From Pichia kudriavzevii (lineage: Eukaryota > Ascomycota > Pichiomycetes > Pichiales > Pichiaceae): a stretch of 64,000 nucleotides of DNA. The stretch is taken from NCBI RefSeq assembly GCF_003054445.1, contig NC_042509.1, positions 744,001 to 808,000 of the forward strand, read 5' to 3'. The translations under genes and the position numbers were made by a program. The notes under the pieces were generated by a model. It had not been told where the DNA came from and made no database searches. It saw only the letters and a list, made by a program, of their open reading frames with translations. Numbering within the stretch: position 1 is the first letter of the stretch; the number at the start of each line of letters is the position of its first letter. Shown one piece after another: positions 29,822 through 39,120 of this stretch.

Positions 29822-31516
29822 CTAGACGTTGTACTCCTTTCTAAATTGTTGGATATTCATTCCTGGCCTGACTTTGTCTATCAGTTCACGTCTATCCATC
29901 GCCAAAAACGCCCTTTTCAAGGTTTCAATTAGATTACTAGATTGTTCGGTATCACTGACCATCATTCCATCCGGGCCTTCGACTTCATGCATACTCAAAC
30001 CAGTGAGTAGATGTTCAACTGCGTCCTTGTGCATGCCCATATTAATAAAAGAAACGCCCAGATTGTACCTTGCACGAACAAAGTTGGGGTTTAATTGTAA
30101 GGCCTTAGAGTATGCCTCAATTGCCTGTTCCGATCGGTTAGAATTAGCATACGAAGCACCCAATCTATTCCACGATAGTGCGTCATTTGGATTACATCTA
30201 ATTGCCGCTTGGAAGCAGTCGAGAGTCTTATCATATTCTTCCATCGAATAGAATAGCACACCCAAACCTGTTTGCACGTCCGCATCGACATTGACACCGC
30301 TTGGTGACAACTGGGCAGCTTTCAAAAACAAGTCGGTGATTCTCTTATTGAGTGAATACCTATCATCAGAAGTATCATTAGGATTTTCAAGTCTTGCCTT
30401 TGCAACAACGTCTGGATATTTTGTTTCGATCCAATTCTCAAACGTCTTGTAGGCTGCATTATCATAACCTTCATTGACATATGAAATGGCCAGGCTCATA
30501 AGGGCAGTGAGGTTTTTATTGTCAAGCAATAAACAATTCTCAAGAGCAGTTATGCCGTGTAGTTCCTTTTCATTTTGAATCTGAACTTGGCCCAATTTAA
30601 GCCATGCATCAACATGCTTGGGGTCTTCCTGGACAGCCGCCTCAAAGGCTAATGCAGCCTCGCTCAATTTTGCCCCTCCCTCCATTAATTTACACCCAAT
30701 TTGATATGCGTTTGGATTATGCAAGAATTCGTTATTTTCCTCAAAATGATAATCGTCATGATATTTCTCATTGAAGCCTAGAAATGGGTTTTTAATATCA
30801 CTGTTGACATCTAGAGGTGATTTGAAATCGTCTTCCACAATAATGTCATTCTGAACTTCTTGTTCGAGTTCTTTGAATTGGTTTTCCCAATCCACGTGCA
30901 CGTTTTGTTCTTGGCTCTGATTCTGCGTATTGATATTAACCTGATCCCCTGATTGTTCCAGACGCCAACGTTGAACTGGGTCTCCCATCTGAAACAGTTG
31001 TGCAGGCATACGAGCAGTCACCATTGGGACATGATGATTTCTCTGAAGAGTGTGGGCAATACCGTTTGAGGCATTTTGCTCAACACTTACACCTTGGATA
31101 AACTGCTGTGGCAGGCCCATTTGTGCATTGCCCTTCGCAAACTCCGCAGTCCAGCTAGAAGATCCACTCATGGCATGATCCAGCGACTGTGATTGATGGT
31201 GCTGCTGCTGCTGCTCTTGTTGGCGCCCTTGTTGATAGTGCCCCATTTGGCTGATTTCATGGGCCAATGGCCTGAAATTAAAAGCATCGGCCCGGTCAAG
31301 AGAGGACCCTTGGTCCATAAAGCTGTTAAGCATTTGCAAGTTCTGTTGGTTCATCATTATGTCGTTATGGACGCCATTCTGGCGTGGTATACCGCCTATT
31401 TGGGCACTCGAGTTTCTAATTGAGTTCTCTAGAGACGTATCGAAGTCTGCTCTTTTCGAAAGCTGGGCTAGCGGGTTTGCCCCCGCAGCACAATCACTAC
31501 CACCAAGAAACGACAT
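29822..31516 (-). CDS. PEX5: Peroxisomal import receptor Pex5
   Basis: The 564-residue receptor begins MSFLGGSDCAAGANPLAQLS, with the conserved Cys9 that is ubiquitinated for recycling. Two WxxxF/Y-type motifs lie in the unstructured N-half (WTAEF at 122, WENQF at 210), which bind Pex13/Pex14. A seven-TPR domain (about 270-540) recognises C-terminal SKL-type signals, with blocks such as WLKLGQVQIQNEKELHGITA, WNRLGASYANSNRSEQAIEA and ARYNLGVSFINMGMHKDAVE. It cycles between cytosol and peroxisome membrane to import matrix enzymes. It diverges from MPC1. Confidence 0.95.
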   Translation of the reverse strand: MSFLGGSDCAAGANPLAQLSKRADFDTSLENSIRNSSAQIGGIPRQNGVHNDIMMNQQNLQMLNSFMDQGSSLDRADAFNFRPLAHEISQMGHYQQGRQQEQQQQHHQSQSLDHAMSGSSSWTAEFAKGNAQMGLPQQFIQGVSVEQNASNGIAHTLQRNHHVPMVTARMPAQLFQMGDPVQRWRLEQSGDQVNINTQNQSQEQNVHVDWENQFKELEQEVQNDIIVEDDFKSPLDVNSDIKNPFLGFNEKYHDDYHFEENNEFLHNPNAYQIGCKLMEGGAKLSEAALAFEAAVQEDPKHVDAWLKLGQVQIQNEKELHGITALENCLLLDNKNLTALMSLAISYVNEGYDNAAYKTFENWIETKYPDVVAKARLENPNDTSDDRYSLNKRITDLFLKAAQLSPSGVNVDADVQTGLGVLFYSMEEYDKTLDCFQAAIRCNPNDALSWNRLGASYANSNRSEQAIEAYSKALQLNPNFVRARYNLGVSFINMGMHKDAVEHLLTGLSMHEVEGPDGMMVSDTEQSSNLIETLKRAFLAMDRRELIDKVRPGMNIQQFRKEYNV

Positions 31517-31858
31517 TTGTACCTAGTCCTAGTCCCCACTACCAGCACGACCTGATAACGTGACAAATCGTCATCAAAGGACACCCCTTGTCGATCTTGA
31601 ATCACTCCCTCCTCCTCTCTACTTTATCTTTTTGTGAAATTTAATGCTCACATTGGGCGCCTCGCTAAATTCTCATAATTTCCTCGCCCGGTCCGGTTTT
31701 CTCCTTCCCCCCCGCTTTCTCCGCTTTCAGGGCGAAGAGGATCCAGCTCGTTTTGACATCAGAGTATTCACTGTACAACCTTTCTTTTCTGGACTTTCTC
31801 CTGTTTTCCCAGAGACACTCGACAACGTGGTTCTCATTTCTGCATATACAAGCATCCA
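31517..31858. promoter_or_regulatory. Divergent promoter PEX5 / MPC1
   Basis: This 342-base gap is pyrimidine-rich on the plus strand. No TATA box, CACGTG or other familiar site stands out. Confidence 0.4.
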
Positions 31859-32212
31859 ATGTCATCATCAGCAACAAACACAGCTGCCCAGAAACTCTCC
31901 CAGAAAATCTTCAATAAACAAACCCTCAAGTATGTGTTCACCACCCATTTCTGGGGTCCGGCCTCTAATTTCGGTATCCCCGTAGCTGCTGTCTTGGACT
32001 TGAGAAACAAACCAGAAGACACAATCTCTGGCCCAATGACTGTTTCGTTGATTGCATACTCACTTGTCTTTATGAAGTATGCTCTAGCAGTTACACCGAA
32101 AAATTATCTTCTTTTCGGTTGTCATGCCATTAATACCGTGGCTCAAACAGGCCAAGGTTTGAGGTACCTCCATTACCATTATTTTTCCGAGAATAAAAAG
32201 GATGATGCATAA
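31859..32212 (+). CDS. MPC1: Mitochondrial pyruvate carrier subunit 1 (Mpc1)
   Basis: The 117-residue inner-membrane protein has the MPC signature: NKQTLKYVFTTHFWGPASNF, GIPVAAVLDLRNKPEDTISG, then FMKYALAVTPKNYLLFGCHA. This matches S. cerevisiae Mpc1 almost block for block (130 residues). Mpc1 pairs with Mpc2 or Mpc3 to import pyruvate into the matrix. The ATG at 31859 agrees with the family start. Confidence 0.96.
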   Translation: MSSSATNTAAQKLSQKIFNKQTLKYVFTTHFWGPASNFGIPVAAVLDLRNKPEDTISGPMTVSLIAYSLVFMKYALAVTPKNYLLFGCHAINTVAQTGQGLRYLHYHYFSENKKDDA

Positions 32213-32442
32213 TGAGAGGTACAGCCGGTTACTTTTTTTTTTATAGAGAGACATAAATCGTACTGCTAATGTGTCCAGGTTGTCAATACAGTCTGCTTTT
32301 TGCTAATACAACTATATATAACGGGATGAAGAAGAAAAAAAAAAGAAAAAAAGAAAAAAAAACATAGGCACCATATACTAGCCGTATGATGTGTTTGATA
32401 TAAAATAGAGTATATTATTCCTTTCTTATCTAATTAGCACGC

Positions 32443-34182
32443 TTAATCAAACAAACCTTTGATTTGTAATTTTTGGGTAGGCCCAAGGTAATTTTCTTGG
32501 CATGCCACTCCGTCGTCCCCAACAGGTTCTTCCTCCGTTAAGAGACGTCTCTTGTTCTTGCCATGTACCATATCGTGTTCAACGGTGGCATCGATTCGGT
32601 CCTTCTTAAAACCGGGCTTTTCAACAACACGTGTCTGATGAAACCGTTCATCTTCCCAGAATATCTGTTGGTAATCTCCTACGTCCCCCCCACGGCTGGC
32701 ATCTGACAACACGTCATTGTCTACTGACTCAGGAACAACCAGGTCTTGTGGATACTCCACAGCGTGGAGATCATCATCCGGTACAAACAATGGCTCCTTA
32801 ACTGCAACCGGATGATCATCCTGACGGTTCGATAGAGGCATGGCCAATTCAGCATTGGTGAATTGTTTCCATATATTTCCCTTTACTGTAGGTAACGCTT
32901 CTAACGCAGATAGAGATTGTCTGTGCCCGGAAGCCGATGTAAGATCTCTGATTTTCTGATTGACAGCCGCATTCATGGCTTCGAGTATTATTCTCGACGA
33001 TTCTCCATCCGTTACTTCGGTTAATGAAATCGAACAGCATTCCAGGATTTCATTATCACCGTCAGTGAAATACTTTTTTTCAAAAATAATGGGATACCCA
33101 GATTTGGAGAAGATTATGTCACATATATTATCTTCATAATCATTAGAGAACCCACGGTCATAGCTTGAAATAGTTCTTGATCTTTTATTGGACTTCGTAT
33201 TATCATCATCGCTATTGAATCCCGTAAAACCGGTACTTATCAACTGTATAAACATTTTGAAATTCCTGAGTCGGAATGAAACTTGTATATCCTTGATATC
33301 TCGGTCTTCTTTATATTCACGTACGTTATTATATGCAATCTGGTTTAACTGTATTTGAATACTCAAGTTCATTGGCTTGTTCACAACTGAATCTCCTCTA
33401 CCTATTATGTTCTGCCTATTGTACCCTATAAGGACAAGGCTTTTCTCCTTAGGGCGTATTTCGAGCCGAAAATCTTCTATTTGTTGAGGAAACACCTGTA
33501 TAAAGCGTTTCAATATAAGTGTGTTGATTGCTATCCTATGCACGCGTTCATCCTCCTCCTCCTCCAAAAGATCGAACCCATCATCTTCCAACACACCTCG
33601 CTCTTCCTGTTCATCAGAAAGTCTTTGATTTTCTAGTGTTTTCAAGTATATGAAACTAATTTTACTATCACACCCAAACATTGAAGGTCTGTAAGAAACT
33701 GAATATTTTTTCTTCAACCCTGCTTTTGTTTCAAACTCTACAAATAGTCTATTCGAATAAATCATTTGTGATATTTCGTTCCCTGCTATGAGAAATATTT
33801 TCCAGCTTTCTGCATCATCCGCACAATCCTTAAATAATGTGTTCATGTCTCGACTGTTGATAATCAATGAATAGTTTTTAGCATAGTTTTCAACGTTTGT
33901 CATTGTACGTGTCACATTATCAGTGATCTCTCCTTCGATTCTAAACATTCTGAAAAAACATTCTTTGAATGATATTTTCATAACACTGGTTTTTGTTTTA
34001 TTCATACTTGAGAAAACCAGTTCTGAATAACACCGTCGTCCTTGTTCATCGTGTCCTGTCTCGGTGCCTTGTCGAATATCAATTTTCAAACTGTCTGAAA
34101 TTGTATGTAAAGCTCCAATAGCTCTGGTCCATAATGCTCTTGAACTTTTTGCCTTAAGCTCTAATTCAAATCGAAAAGGCAT
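32443..34182 (-). CDS. DDC1: Ddc1 (Rad9-type subunit of the 9-1-1 checkpoint clamp)
   Basis: The 579-residue protein has a PCNA-like N-terminal part (FRFELELKAKSSRALWTRAI; HRIAINTLILKRFIQVFPQQ) and an unstructured C-terminal tail. The extreme C-terminus, LGPTQKLQIKGLFD, matches the conserved Ddc1 ending (LGLTQVEKPRGIFD in S. cerevisiae); the TQ is the Mec1-type site that helps Ddc1 bind Dpb11. With Rad17 and Mec3 it forms the clamp loaded at damage by Rad24-RFC. An acidic run (EEEEDE) interrupts the first half. It diverges from SMC2. Confidence 0.85.
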   Translation of the reverse strand: MPFRFELELKAKSSRALWTRAIGALHTISDSLKIDIRQGTETGHDEQGRRCYSELVFSSMNKTKTSVMKISFKECFFRMFRIEGEITDNVTRTMTNVENYAKNYSLIINSRDMNTLFKDCADDAESWKIFLIAGNEISQMIYSNRLFVEFETKAGLKKKYSVSYRPSMFGCDSKISFIYLKTLENQRLSDEQEERGVLEDDGFDLLEEEEDERVHRIAINTLILKRFIQVFPQQIEDFRLEIRPKEKSLVLIGYNRQNIIGRGDSVVNKPMNLSIQIQLNQIAYNNVREYKEDRDIKDIQVSFRLRNFKMFIQLISTGFTGFNSDDDNTKSNKRSRTISSYDRGFSNDYEDNICDIIFSKSGYPIIFEKKYFTDGDNEILECCSISLTEVTDGESSRIILEAMNAAVNQKIRDLTSASGHRQSLSALEALPTVKGNIWKQFTNAELAMPLSNRQDDHPVAVKEPLFVPDDDLHAVEYPQDLVVPESVDNDVLSDASRGGDVGDYQQIFWEDERFHQTRVVEKPGFKKDRIDATVEHDMVHGKNKRRLLTEEEPVGDDGVACQENYLGPTQKLQIKGLFD

Positions 34183-34342
34183 CTTGACTTCATCCCCTTT
34201 ATTCTATGACATTAAAATGTTAGTTTCATTAAAACAAGAAACTGGCGAAGGTCAAACTTCTCAAATGCACATTGCCACATTAGGCTCAGCCATTTCAGCT
34301 GTGCCGCGTTTCATGAAACTGGAGAGAGAAAAAAAAAATGCG

Positions 34343-34424
34343 TGTATGTTTTGATTTAGTTTCTTGAAATGGATCATGAACTCGACTTCATTCCCAATAA
34401 CTAATACTTGCTCTTACTTTTTAG
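34343..34424 (+). other. Possible 5' UTR intron of SMC2
   Basis: GTATGT at 34343-34348 and CTTACTTTTTAG ending at 34424, with a near-consensus branch AACTAAT at about 34396-34402, would define an 82-base intron ending 10 bases before the SMC2 start. The ATG at 34337 would be out of frame with SMC2 after splicing, so transcription would need to start beyond it. Confidence 0.3.
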
Positions 34425-34434
34425 GCCAGAAGCG

Positions 34435-37400
34435 ATGAAGGTCGAAGAACTTGTCATTGATGGATTTAAGTCTTATTCTGTCAGAACTGTGATTACAAAC
34501 TGGGATCCCCAATTCAACGCGATCACAGGTTTAAATGGTTCAGGTAAATCTAATATTTTAGATGCAATATGTTTTGTTTTAGGTATAACTAAAACCTCCT
34601 CGTTGAGAGCTTCTAATTTGCAGGATTTAATTTATAAGAAAGGGCAAGCAGGTATAACCAAGGCGTCTGTTACCATCACATTTGACAATTCAGATAAGGA
34701 GCACTCTCCTGTTATATACAAGAATGATCCTAAGATTAGTATAACCCGTAAAATATCAGTTGATGGCCCCAGTACTGTGAATACCAAATACCTAATCAAT
34801 GGACGCAAGGCAACACAGAAAGAGGTAGCAAACATGCTAGAATCAGTTCAGTTAAATATCAACAATCCCAACTTTTTAATTATGCAAGGTAAAATCACGA
34901 AAATGTTGAATATGAATCCTAAACAAATATTAAGCTTGATTGAAGAGGCCACAGGTACCAAGGCATATGAGAAACAAAGGGAAAAATCTGAAGAAATTAT
35001 GAAAAAGAAAGATATGAAGTTGGCATCCATCAAGGAGATCCGTGATTTAAAGGTTAAACCAAGATTAAATGAGTTAAAGAAGCAGACGGAGGTACTAATT
35101 GAGTACAAAAATGAAAAGGAGAAACTGGAAAAACTTTCTTTGATTATGAATGCCTTTGAATACCAGGATAGTATCGATGTAGTGCGAAATATCTCAAAAC
35201 CACTCGATGAATCTACTCAAAAAGTCGTTAATTTGGACCTGAAAATAAAGGAGATTCAAAAGCAGATAGATACCTTAAACGAGGAACTTCAAAAAATCAG
35301 AGCTAACAACTCTAAGAGTGAGTCCAAATACCTAAAGGAACTTGAATTAAAAGAACAGGAGACTCAAAATAACCTTACCAGACTTAAAACACTAAGGAAG
35401 TCACACTCTGATAATTTGAATGAACTAAAGCGATTGTGCAAATCGAAAGAAAAAGAAGTAGAGAGAATCCAAAATTCCATCGATAACAGACATGCAAACT
35501 ACACTCAACTCCAGCAATCTTTTAAACGTGAGGAGGAAGAACTGAGACATTTTATAGAATCACTTCAAAGAAAGGAAGATTTACTTTCGACATTATCTAC
35601 CGGTATATCATCAAAAGGGTCAGATGCTGGTTTTGCGGCACAACTAAGGGATGCTAACCAACGACTCTCTGAAATTAAAACAGCCATCGAGCAAGATAAG
35701 TTGAAGATACGACATTTAGATGGTCAAATTGATGAATCAACGCTTGAAAATCATAAACATGAGATTGAAAAATATAAAGCAGAAATTAAAAGACGTAAAG
35801 CAGAATTTGATTCCATTAAAGAACAGCTAAAGCAAAGTGGGTTTGACAAATTAGAATATGATAAACTGAAGGTTGAGGAGCAGAAGTTACTTGAGCAATT
35901 AAATTATAAAAATAGATCGTTGCAAGAATTCGTCAGAAGGGATACGAGGTTTGACTTTACATATGATAAACCCACGCCGGATTTCAATTATAACTCAGTG
36001 AAAGGCCTATGTGGTGAGCTATTCAATTTGCCAGAAAAGCATAGGAAAACTGCAACAGCATTAGAAGTCTGTGCTGGGTTCAAGTTATTCAATGTCGTTG
36101 TGGATACTGATAAGACGGGTTCTCTATTGCTAGAGAAGGGTAGGTTGAGGAAACGGGTTACGATTGTTCCGTTGAACAAGATCACTTCAAAAGTTGTTAG
36201 AGAGAGCATTGTCAATGAAGCTAAAAGGCAAGCACCTAATAAAGTTGAACTTGCGCTAAATCTTGTTGAATGTGACCCCTCTGTCAAAAAGGCTATTGAA
36301 TATGTATTCGGTAATAAGTTGATCTGTGATGATCCTGAAACAGCCAAGAAAGTCACATTCAGTGAAAAAATTAGAACAGGATCCATCACTTTGGACGGAG
36401 ATAACTATGATCCCGAAGGTCGACTTTCAGGAGGTTCAAGGAACACCTCCGCTTCTTTATTGAGCCATTTTGAGAAATATAAAGACCTAAAAAATGAAGT
36501 GATGAGCATCAGGAAGAGATTAGACCAAATTTCTGAAACATTGAGAAGAATGAATATTGCAGCAGAGAAAAACTATGATACTCAACAAAAACTAGTAGCA
36601 GAAGAGTACCATATTAGTCTGCTCAATAAAAAGCTCAATGAATCGAATAGTGCTGTATATATCCAAAATTATGAGAGATCAATGCATGAAATCGACTCTT
36701 TAAAAGAAATGATACGTTCTAATGAATCGAAGATAGAATTGCTAAATCAAGAAATCGGAAAAATTAACAAAGACATGGATGAATTTAACAGCGATGGATC
36801 CAAGAAGTTGAGGCAATTAAAAGAAGAAATCGGTCGACTGTTGGTTGAGCGTTCTCAGAAGGAGAAAAACTTAGCTGCAAGAAGAATGCTTTTCAACGAA
36901 GAAACTGTGAGAAATGAAGATGCTCTACTTGACATCGAAAATCTCAAAACAGAAATCTTGAAAGCTAAGGAAGAAATACCTAGAATGGAGGAAGCTTTGA
37001 AAGAAGAAGACCATGTGATTGATGAAGTACAATATGAGCTAGATCAAATATGTGAGAACATCCAAATCGAGAGAGATCGTTCAGCTAATGCTTTGGCAGA
37101 GTTCGATCAACTTTCACAACATTTGCAGAACAAGAAGAATGAATTATCTGAGACTACACGTGCACATGAGGCTGAAGTTGAAAGAAAGGGTAAATTGTTG
37201 GGTTCGTTCAAAGAGGCAAAAAAGGTAATTTCAATGCTAAAGAATGATACGAGAATAATCGACGATACTCGTAGGGCTCAACTAATTAGCGGATGTGAAG
37301 ATTTTGATTATGAAGAATATGCTAACAGGGTGAATGAGATCCAAAAAAAGATTGATGAGTTGAAATCCAAAGGTGCTGACGACAATGTTCAGCTCGAGTC

Positions 37401-37947
37401 CGAAATTCTACTTCAAAACTGTGCTTCACTTGAGGGTAAAATTCTAAAAATTGAAAAAGATAGAAAGAAAATAGAAACAACTATAGAAAAGTTGGATCAG
37501 TATTTGAAAACTGAGTTGAACAAAACATACAGGAAGGTTTCTGATGAATTTGGTGAAACATTGGCTATGCTACTACCTGGAGCCTATGCGAAGCTAGTCA
37601 AAACTTCAGGCGAGGAGGGTAATATTTTTGAAGGCTTGGAGATCAGAGTTAGGTTAGGTTCGGTGTGGAAGGAGTCGCTAGTTGAACTATCCGGTGGTCA
37701 GAGATCTTTGGTTGCTCTTGCCTTAATCATGGCGTTGTTGCGGTACAGTCCTGCTCCAATGTACATTTTAGATGAAGTTGACGCAGCATTGGATTTATCT
37801 CACACACAAAGCATTGGACATCTGATTAAAACAAAATTCAAGGGTTCGCAGTTTATTGTGGTTTCGTTAAAGGAAGGTATGTTTACAAATGCGAATAAGT
37901 TATTTAAGGTTAGATTTCAAGATGGTACATCTATCGTGTCTACTTGA
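34435..37947 (+). CDS. SMC2: Condensin ATPase subunit Smc2
   Basis: Starting at 34435 (MKVEELVIDGFKSYSVRTVI) the protein is 1170 residues, the same length as S. cerevisiae Smc2. Walker A is GLNGSGKSN near residue 32. ASNLQDLIYKKGQAGITKAS identifies Smc2 among SMC proteins. Long coiled coils flank the hinge (about 515-680; GLCGELFNLPEKHRKTATAL, then DPEGRLSGGSR). The C-lobe has the ABC signature LSGGQRSL and Walker B MYILDEVDAALD. Smc2-Smc4 is the motor of condensin for mitotic chromosome compaction. Confidence 0.97.
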   Translation: MKVEELVIDGFKSYSVRTVITNWDPQFNAITGLNGSGKSNILDAICFVLGITKTSSLRASNLQDLIYKKGQAGITKASVTITFDNSDKEHSPVIYKNDPKISITRKISVDGPSTVNTKYLINGRKATQKEVANMLESVQLNINNPNFLIMQGKITKMLNMNPKQILSLIEEATGTKAYEKQREKSEEIMKKKDMKLASIKEIRDLKVKPRLNELKKQTEVLIEYKNEKEKLEKLSLIMNAFEYQDSIDVVRNISKPLDESTQKVVNLDLKIKEIQKQIDTLNEELQKIRANNSKSESKYLKELELKEQETQNNLTRLKTLRKSHSDNLNELKRLCKSKEKEVERIQNSIDNRHANYTQLQQSFKREEEELRHFIESLQRKEDLLSTLSTGISSKGSDAGFAAQLRDANQRLSEIKTAIEQDKLKIRHLDGQIDESTLENHKHEIEKYKAEIKRRKAEFDSIKEQLKQSGFDKLEYDKLKVEEQKLLEQLNYKNRSLQEFVRRDTRFDFTYDKPTPDFNYNSVKGLCGELFNLPEKHRKTATALEVCAGFKLFNVVVDTDKTGSLLLEKGRLRKRVTIVPLNKITSKVVRESIVNEAKRQAPNKVELALNLVECDPSVKKAIEYVFGNKLICDDPETAKKVTFSEKIRTGSITLDGDNYDPEGRLSGGSRNTSASLLSHFEKYKDLKNEVMSIRKRLDQISETLRRMNIAAEKNYDTQQKLVAEEYHISLLNKKLNESNSAVYIQNYERSMHEIDSLKEMIRSNESKIELLNQEIGKINKDMDEFNSDGSKKLRQLKEEIGRLLVERSQKEKNLAARRMLFNEETVRNEDALLDIENLKTEILKAKEEIPRMEEALKEEDHVIDEVQYELDQICENIQIERDRSANALAEFDQLSQHLQNKKNELSETTRAHEAEVERKGKLLGSFKEAKKVISMLKNDTRIIDDTRRAQLISGCEDFDYEEYANRVNEIQKKIDELKSKGADDNVQLESEILLQNCASLEGKILKIEKDRKKIETTIEKLDQYLKTELNKTYRKVSDEFGETLAMLLPGAYAKLVKTSGEEGNIFEGLEIRVRLGSVWKESLVELSGGQRSLVALALIMALLRYSPAPMYILDEVDAALDLSHTQSIGHLIKTKFKGSQFIVVSLKEGMFTNANKLFKVRFQDGTSIVST

Positions 37948-38019
37948 TTATTTTTGTATCTTTAGTGAATTAAATAGCAATTTTCTTAGCTATGCTTCCC
38001 CTTGATTATGCACTGTATT

Positions 38020-38700
38020 TTACATATTAAAAGTTGGACATTCCCACTCATCAAATCTTGTAGCCTTTAATTCTTTCAAGGGAACGGGGAGACGCTTGGG
38101 CTTTTGACATTTATATAAGAAATGGTCGCCGTCAACATGGCTTTTTTTGATTTCTGAAAAAACATAACCGTATTGTTTATTCTGATGAAACTCATCTCCA
38201 AAATCACCAATCCCTGTGCTGTTACTTTCCAACGGCTTTCTATTAGATACCAAGTCCATGTTATTGTTCTCTTCAACCACAGACTGCGATATATCCGCCA
38301 TGCTTTTCTCGTTTTCTTTATATTTTATCATTTTTGGACGTTTGCTTCTTTCGTGTCTGGACTCACGAGGGATTTCCAAAACATCCATTATCCTGTCTGT
38401 CCAGTCTACAGCATCATCGGCAACTACAGATCCATTGAAAATGAAAAGTTCAACTTCAGTTTCCGTAATGAGCAGATCCTTGATTCTATAATTAAGAACG
38501 GGCTTACTACAACTTCTCTTAAACAATTCGGGGTAGAATAGTCTAAATTGTGAAATGGCCTTCTTATACTCTGCGTATTTACACTTCTGAAGGTGGACAA
38601 TGGCTTTACCTTCCAGCTCGTCCATCGTGGGGTTAACTACTTGCACTATTCGTTTGTCTTTAAGCCCTTCCTCTTGGAAATAAACAAGTACCATATCCAA
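38020..38700 (-). CDS. Unrecognised protein, 226 residues
   Basis: I do not recognise this protein. The N-terminal half looks globular (VLVYFQEEGLKDKRIVQVVN; KCKYAEYKKAISQFRLFYPE; YRIKDLLITETEVELFIFNG). The middle is basic (RESRHERSKRPKMIKYKENE), and the rest is polar with a conserved-looking end (LKATRFDEWECPTFNM). It has no signal peptide, no membrane segment and no obvious catalytic motif. Codon usage and an ATG close to the edge of a short promoter support a real gene. The Met at residue 3 could also be the start. It converges with SMC2 and diverges from SEO1. Confidence 0.7.
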   Translation of the reverse strand: MDMVLVYFQEEGLKDKRIVQVVNPTMDELEGKAIVHLQKCKYAEYKKAISQFRLFYPELFKRSCSKPVLNYRIKDLLITETEVELFIFNGSVVADDAVDWTDRIMDVLEIPRESRHERSKRPKMIKYKENEKSMADISQSVVEENNNMDLVSNRKPLESNSTGIGDFGDEFHQNKQYGYVFSEIKKSHVDGDHFLYKCQKPKRLPVPLKELKATRFDEWECPTFNM

Positions 38701-39120
38701 GTTTCACCGTCTTCTCCTTAGAGATCCCCTTCACTTTCTTCTGAGGACGCGCATTATCTTACAAGAATTGCGCAATGTCACGTGGTCATGGCAGTTCTTC
38801 AGATAGGGAGGTCTTTTTTTGTAGATCTCCGCTTCCGGAGATATGAATGTTTTCAGGCGCCCCCAGGAATTTTTTTATGGACCCTGCCGGTGAATTAATT
38901 TCCATTGTTAAATGTGGATCAAGTTTTTTTTTTCACCACACTGGAGGATGCAAATGTCAATGGACGCCACGGTTTTCGAATCAAACACTCCCACTTTTCT
39001 TTATATTTTCATCTGTATAAATATAAGGTATCCCGCTTTGTTAAAATCTCAGCGATGTATCAGCAACTCCCTTTGAAGAAATATAATAATTTGGTAAATC
39101 CGTAATTTTTTACAAAACAG
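38701..39120. promoter_or_regulatory. Divergent promoter upstream of SEO1, with TCACGTG
   Basis: The 420-base gap contains TCACGTG at 38778-38784, the Cbf1 site used in sulfur-gene promoters, about 340 bases upstream of SEO1. A purine/pyrimidine palindrome-like CTCCGCTTCCGGAGA follows near 38827-38841. Use of the Cbf1 site is inferred. Confidence 0.45.
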
